Below, piece after piece: positions 6,053-9,320 of a stretch of 9,320 nucleotides of DNA; position 1 is the stretch's first letter; every line of letters begins with the position of its first letter. The translations under genes and the position numbers were made by a program. A model generated the notes under the pieces. That model was given only the letters and a program-made list of their open reading frames with translations, did no database searches and was not told where the DNA came from. Source of the DNA: a bacterium (lineage in GTDB: Bacteria > BMS3Abin14); the NCBI GenBank assembly GCA_020352595.1, contig CP070682.1, positions 1,617,201 to 1,626,520 of the forward strand, given 5' to 3'.

Positions 6053-6919
6053 ATGGGTGATATCCGCAGCATAGGTATCATAGCAAAGGCCACGAGCCCG
6101 CACGCCGACGAGACGATGCACAGGCTTGTTCCCTGGCTCACGGAACGGGGCATCCAGGTCCGCGTCCAGGAGGACTTCAGCATGCTCTCCGGGGATCAGG
6201 TGACGGTTGTGCCCCGGGAGATGGTGCCGGAACAAACCGACATCGTCATCGTGCTGGGAGGCGACGGCACCCTGCTCTCCGTGGCCCGGCTCGTCGAGAA
6301 GACGGAGCAGCCGATCCTCGGCATAAACCTCGGCTCCCTGGGGTTCCTCACGGAACTGGGCATCGGCGAGATGTACGGATCGCTGGAAGAGGTCCTTTCC
6401 GGCAACTTCAGGATCGAGGAGAGGATGCGTCTGGAGGCCAACCTCGTGAGGGAGGGCAGGGAGATCGGCCACTACCAGGTCCTCAACGACGTCGTCATCA
6501 ACAAGGGGGCCCTGGCGAGGATCATCGACCTTGAGGCTTTCATCGACGGGCAGAGGGTGACCAACTACAAGGCGGACGGCCTCATCGTCAGCACGCCCAC
6601 CGGTTCCACCGCCTACTCGCTGGCCGCTGGAGGTCCCATCATCGAGCCGACCCTGGACCTCATCGTCATCGCCCCCATATGTCCGCACACCCTCACCAAC
6701 CGGCCCCTTGTCGTGCCGGGGGACAGCAGGGTGGAACTGCATCTTGCAAGCGACTCCGGAAAGGTGTATCTGACCCTCGACGGACAGGAAGGGACCCAGC
6801 TGAACAAGGACGACAGGGTCCATATCTTCGCCTCTCCGAAGAAGGTAAAACTCATCAGGACAGGCGCGAAGAGCTTCTTCGAGGTCCTGAGCACCAAGCT
6901 GTACTGGGGCCAAAGGTAG
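6053..6919 (+). CDS. nadK: NAD kinase (ATP/polyphosphate-NAD kinase)
   Basis: Phosphorylates NAD to NADP in the cytoplasm, the only route to NADP. 288 residues, normal for bacterial NadK. The kinase signature GGDGT is at 69-73 (VLGGDGTLLSVAR), with D71 the catalytic aspartate. INLGSLGFL (91-99) follows, then LNDVVI (144-149) and the substrate loop TPTGSTAYSLAAGGPI (181-196). The C-terminal beta-sandwich contains the usual PHTLTNRPLVV segment (from 211). The ATG at 6053 is preceded by a run of six G (6043-6048), a moderate ribosome site. It is separated from tlyA by 194 nt but only 5 nt from recN. In Bacillota argR commonly lies between nadK and recN; it is absent here. Confidence 0.96.
   Translation: MGDIRSIGIIAKATSPHADETMHRLVPWLTERGIQVRVQEDFSMLSGDQVTVVPREMVPEQTDIVIVLGGDGTLLSVARLVEKTEQPILGINLGSLGFLTELGIGEMYGSLEEVLSGNFRIEERMRLEANLVREGREIGHYQVLNDVVINKGALARIIDLEAFIDGQRVTNYKADGLIVSTPTGSTAYSLAAGGPIIEPTLDLIVIAPICPHTLTNRPLVVPGDSRVELHLASDSGKVYLTLDGQEGTQLNKDDRVHIFASPKKVKLIRTGAKSFFEVLSTKLYWGQR
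6912..6916 (+). promoter_or_regulatory. Probable ribosome binding site for recN GTG start
   Basis: AAAGG, overlapping the end of nadK, is 8 nt before GTG at 6925. The alternative ATG at 6943 has only CT-rich sequence before it. This favours GTG, although family members usually begin at the residue matching the ATG. Confidence 0.5.
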
Positions 6920-6924
6920 GGCGC

Positions 6925-8589
6925 GTGCCGCCGCATTCCTCCATGCTGGAATTTCTCTCCATAAAGGGTTTCGCCATCATCGACGAGATGTCCCTGCCGT
7001 TTTACGCCGGCCTGACGGTGCTCACGGGGGAGACGGGGGCAGGCAAATCCATCATCGTCGACGCGCTCCAGACCGTGCTGGGCGAGAAGGTGGATACCTC
7101 GGTGGTCCGGTCGGGCTCGGAGTCCGCGGTGGTGGAGGCCGCCTTCCGGGCCAGGGGCGTGAATCTGCCCGAAGGGGTCGAGGCTCCCGACGGGGAACTG
7201 GTCATCGGACGGGAGATCCGCAGGGAGGGCCGCGGTCGCACCGTCATCAACGGCATGATGGCGTCCCTGTCCTCCCTCAGGGAAGTGGGGGAGGAGACGG
7301 TGGACCTGCATGGGCAGCACGAGCACCAGTCCCTGCTCAGGACGGCCAACCACCTCCTGGCCCTCGACTCCTTCGCCTCCCTGCTGGACCAGCGCAGGAA
7401 GTTCGCGGGTCTTTACGGCGAACTTTCCCGGGTGAGGTCGCAGATCGCCTCCGCCCAGCAGGGCAAGAAGGACCGCCTGGCCCGTCAGGACTACCTGCAG
7501 TTCGTCGTGGGGGAGCTGGAAGGGGCTGCCCTTTCGGTGGACGAGGAACAGAGGCTCCGTGAGGAGGAGAAGGTCCTCTCGGCCGTTGAAAAGCTCCAGG
7601 GGGCAGCAGAGCGGGCCCTCGAGGAGATCTACCAGGGCGAAGGGTCGGCGGCTGACCGGGCCAGGAGCAATGTGTCCTCCTTGAAGGCGCTGTTGGGCAC
7701 CGACAGCAGGCTGGGGGACATGGTCGCCCTCCTGGAGGGAGCCTCGGCACAGATGGAAGAGGCCGGCCACATGCTCCGGGACTACATCGGCATGGTTCAG
7801 ACGGACCCCCAGCGGCTGCAGGAGATCGGGGAGCGCCTCGCCCTCGTCTCTTCACTGAAAAAGAAGTACGGCCCCACGGTGGATGACGTTCTGCGGTTCC
7901 TGGAAGCCGCGAGGGGCGAACTGGATCTCATCCAGGATGGTGAATCAGGCCTGGCCGCCCTCGGTGAGAGGGAGACCCGGCTCGCGGAGGAGACCGGAAG
8001 CCTCGCCGGGGTCATGAGCCGGAAACGGAGCGAATCCGCGCTGGATTTCGAGGCCAGGGTGCAGAAGGAGCTGGGAGACCTGGCCATGGAGAAGGTGCGC
8101 TTCGCCGTTCAGATGAGCAGGGTGCAGATGTCAGAGAGCGGATCTGACGGCGTCGAGTTCCTCATCTCACCCAATCCGGGTGAGCCGCTCATGCCCCTGA
8201 GGAAGATCGCTTCGGGCGGCGAGCTCTCCAGGGTGATGCTGGCGCTCAAAAGGGTCCTGGCGGGGGCGGATTTCGTCCCGACACTGGTCTTCGACGAGGT
8301 GGACGCGGGCATAGGTGGCAGGACAGCGGCTGTGCTGGGGCGCAAGCTCAAGGATATCGCGCGTCATCACCAGGTCCTGTGCGTCACCCACCTGGCACCC
8401 GTGGCGGCGTACGCCGACCGGCACATCCTGGTGGAGAAGGTTCAGGCCGGCGAAAGGACCGTTGTCAGGGCGAGGTATCTCGAGGAGGAGGAGAGGGTCT
8501 CCGAACTGGCCCGCATGATGGGCGGAATCGAGCTGAGCTCGGGGATCATGAGGTCGGCGAGGGAACTCCTGGAGGAAGCACGTGGCTGA
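6925..8589 (+). CDS. recN: DNA repair protein RecN (SMC-like ATPase)
   Basis: SMC-related ATPase that helps repair DNA double-strand breaks by bringing ends or sister chromosomes together. 554 residues from GTG 6925 (548 from ATG 6943), normal for RecN. The N-terminal half-site MLEFLSIKGFAIIDE leads to Walker A GETGAGKS (35-42). A glutamine/histidine stretch (LHGQHEHQSLL) typical of RecN follows, then a long charged coiled-coil middle. The C-terminal half-site has the ABC signature ASGGELSRV (429-437) and Walker B LVFDEVDAGIGG (454-465), then a conserved VTHL switch histidine. The GTG start has the better ribosome site; ATG 6943 matches where the family usually begins. It follows nadK by 5 nt and overlaps argA by 8 nt. 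Confidence 0.95.
   Translation: MPPHSSMLEFLSIKGFAIIDEMSLPFYAGLTVLTGETGAGKSIIVDALQTVLGEKVDTSVVRSGSESAVVEAAFRARGVNLPEGVEAPDGELVIGREIRREGRGRTVINGMMASLSSLREVGEETVDLHGQHEHQSLLRTANHLLALDSFASLLDQRRKFAGLYGELSRVRSQIASAQQGKKDRLARQDYLQFVVGELEGAALSVDEEQRLREEEKVLSAVEKLQGAAERALEEIYQGEGSAADRARSNVSSLKALLGTDSRLGDMVALLEGASAQMEEAGHMLRDYIGMVQTDPQRLQEIGERLALVSSLKKKYGPTVDDVLRFLEAARGELDLIQDGESGLAALGERETRLAEETGSLAGVMSRKRSESALDFEARVQKELGDLAMEKVRFAVQMSRVQMSESGSDGVEFLISPNPGEPLMPLRKIASGGELSRVMLALKRVLAGADFVPTLVFDEVDAGIGGRTAAVLGRKLKDIARHHQVLCVTHLAPVAAYADRHILVEKVQAGERTVVRARYLEEEERVSELARMMGGIELSSGIMRSARELLEEARG
8571..8576 (+). promoter_or_regulatory. Ribosome binding site for argA-type gene
   Basis: GGAGGA within the last codons of recN is 5 nt before GTG at 8582, supporting that start and coupling to recN translation. 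Confidence 0.75.
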
Positions 8590-9055
8590 GACGGCAGGGA
8601 AGCTGCGCAAGGCGCGCATAGGCGATGTGCCCGGCATCCACGAACTGGTCAACAGCTTCGCCTCCCAGGGCGAGATGCTGGGCAGGTCCCGCAGCGAGCT
8701 CTACGAGGGGCTCAGGGACTTCTACGTAATGGAGGGAGACGGAGGAGGTGTCCTGGGATGCTGCGCGCTGCACATCAACTGGGAAGACCTCGCCGAAGTG
8801 AGATCCCTTGCTGTGCGACCGGAAAGCCAGGGCAAGGGTGTCGGCAGGACGCTGGTCAAGGCCTGCATCGAGGAGGCCAGGCAGCTGGGCATTGCCCGTG
8901 TCTACGCCCTGACGTATAGACCCGGTTTCTTTCTGGAACTGGGGTTCGCCAAGGTTCCCAAGGAAACCCTCCCGCACAAGGTCTGGGGTGACTGCCTGAA
9001 GTGTCCCCAGTTCCCCAACTGTGAGGAGGACGCGGTCATCCTGGAGGTTCTCTGA
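8582..9055 (+). CDS. argA: Short GNAT-type N-acetylglutamate synthase (N-acetyltransferase)
   Basis: Predicted to acetylate glutamate with acetyl-CoA, the first step of arginine synthesis. 157 residues forming one GNAT domain: LRKARIGDVPGIHELVNSFA (8-27), then GEMLGRS, NWEDLAEVRSLAV (66-78) and the acetyl-CoA loop QGKGVGR (83-89), followed by RPGFFLELGF. The C-terminus has PHKVWGDCLKCPQFPNC (131-147) with cysteines at 138, 141 and 147, a pattern I associate with the stand-alone short ArgA group lacking the amino-acid-kinase domain of classical ArgA. The GTG start overlaps recN by 8 nt. Function rests on family resemblance; another small-molecule acetyltransferase remains possible. No arginine repressor gene is visible nearby. 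Confidence 0.8.
   Translation: MAETAGKLRKARIGDVPGIHELVNSFASQGEMLGRSRSELYEGLRDFYVMEGDGGGVLGCCALHINWEDLAEVRSLAVRPESQGKGVGRTLVKACIEEARQLGIARVYALTYRPGFFLELGFAKVPKETLPHKVWGDCLKCPQFPNCEEDAVILEVL
9043..9047 (+). promoter_or_regulatory. Ribosome binding site for the TldD/PmbA-family gene
   Basis: GGAGG in the end of the argA-type gene is 8 nt before GTG at 9056. The in-frame ATG at 9071 lacks a well-spaced site. Confidence 0.6.
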
Positions 9056-9320
9056 GTGGCGCTCCGGGAGATGGAACGCAAGGCCGAGGGTATCCGCGAG
9101 GCCGCTGTCCGTGCCGGCGCGGACCAGGCGGAGTGCATCGTCCGCCAGGTCCATTCCCTCAGGATCGAGGTCAGGCATGGAAGACCCGACGGCGTGCAGC
9201 GCAGGGCGGAGACGGGAGCCGCGCTCCGGGTGCTGGTCGATGGGCGGGAGGGCCTCGTTTTCACCACAAACCCCCGGAGCGCCGAGTACGGCCTCCTTGC
9301 ACGGGATGCCCTGGACGCGG
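9056..9320 (+). CDS. TldD/PmbA family peptidase, N-terminal 88 codons (cut by window end)
   Basis: The readable part matches the N-terminal domain of the TldD/PmbA family, zinc-dependent peptidases known to mature modified peptides and once described as DNA gyrase modulators. Visible features are AGADQAECIVRQ, the paired strands LRIEVRHGR and GAALRVLVDGREG, and TTNPRSAEYGLLARDALDA, in the expected order (substrate-binding strands, glycine-rich strand, then helix). It resembles PmbA more than TldD at this end, but the metal-binding histidines lie beyond the window, so I give no symbol. The GTG start abuts the preceding stop codon directly and has a good ribosome site; it is the last visible member of the operon. 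Confidence 0.75.
   Translation, partial: MALREMERKAEGIREAAVRAGADQAECIVRQVHSLRIEVRHGRPDGVQRRAETGAALRVLVDGREGLVFTTNPRSAEYGLLARDALDA

Noticed and set aside
5969..6913. A 314-residue minus-strand open frame opposite nadK
   Set aside because: Shadow of a gene with full NAD kinase motifs.
6679..6924. N-terminal extension of recN overlapping nadK
   Set aside because: The added 82 residues are nadK read in another frame; RecN family similarity begins at MLEFLSIKGF.

Overview
The window is GC-rich DNA with ordinary bacterial housekeeping content. Its gene order (xseB, ispA, dxs, tlyA, nadK, recN) is the conserved Gram-positive-type cluster of Bacillota and their relatives. A transcription-terminating T-box in front of ileS and heavy use of AGG for arginine fit a GC-rich Bacillota-like or Synergistota-like lineage. 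That placement is inference; no rRNA or lineage-specific marker is present.

Layout. Positions 1-1347 (minus strand) carry the first 449 codons of isoleucyl-tRNA synthetase, which runs off the left edge. Positions 1348-2108 hold no gene. On the minus strand they hold a strong sigma70-type promoter (1801-1829), a complete tRNA-Ile T-box leader (about 1477-1780, specifier codon ATC, intrinsic terminator at its end) and a GTGCAC triple repeat before the ileS start. On the plus strand they hold an inverted repeat and a plausible promoter for the rightward genes. From 2109 onward all genes lie on the plus strand: xseB, ispA, dxs and tlyA are overlapping or 3 nt apart. A 194-nt gap with a long hairpin follows. 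Then come nadK, recN, a short argA-type N-acetylglutamate synthase and the start of a TldD/PmbA-family gene, again packed tightly.

Function. The rightward cluster joins isoprenoid precursor synthesis (Dxs makes DXP; IspA makes farnesyl diphosphate), ribosomal RNA methylation (TlyA), NADP supply (NadK), DNA repair (XseB, RecN), arginine biosynthesis (ArgA) and a peptidase/maturation factor. It looks like a translationally coupled operon with a possible second promoter before nadK. The leftward gene answers to isoleucine starvation through its T-box.

I see no mobile element, CRISPR array, tRNA or rRNA, and nothing that amounts to an undescribed system. The points worth a second look are the non-coding elements (the T-box and its downstream repeat, and the tlyA-nadK hairpin) and departures from the usual operon content: no xseA before xseB, no argR between nadK and recN, and an arginine gene after recN.
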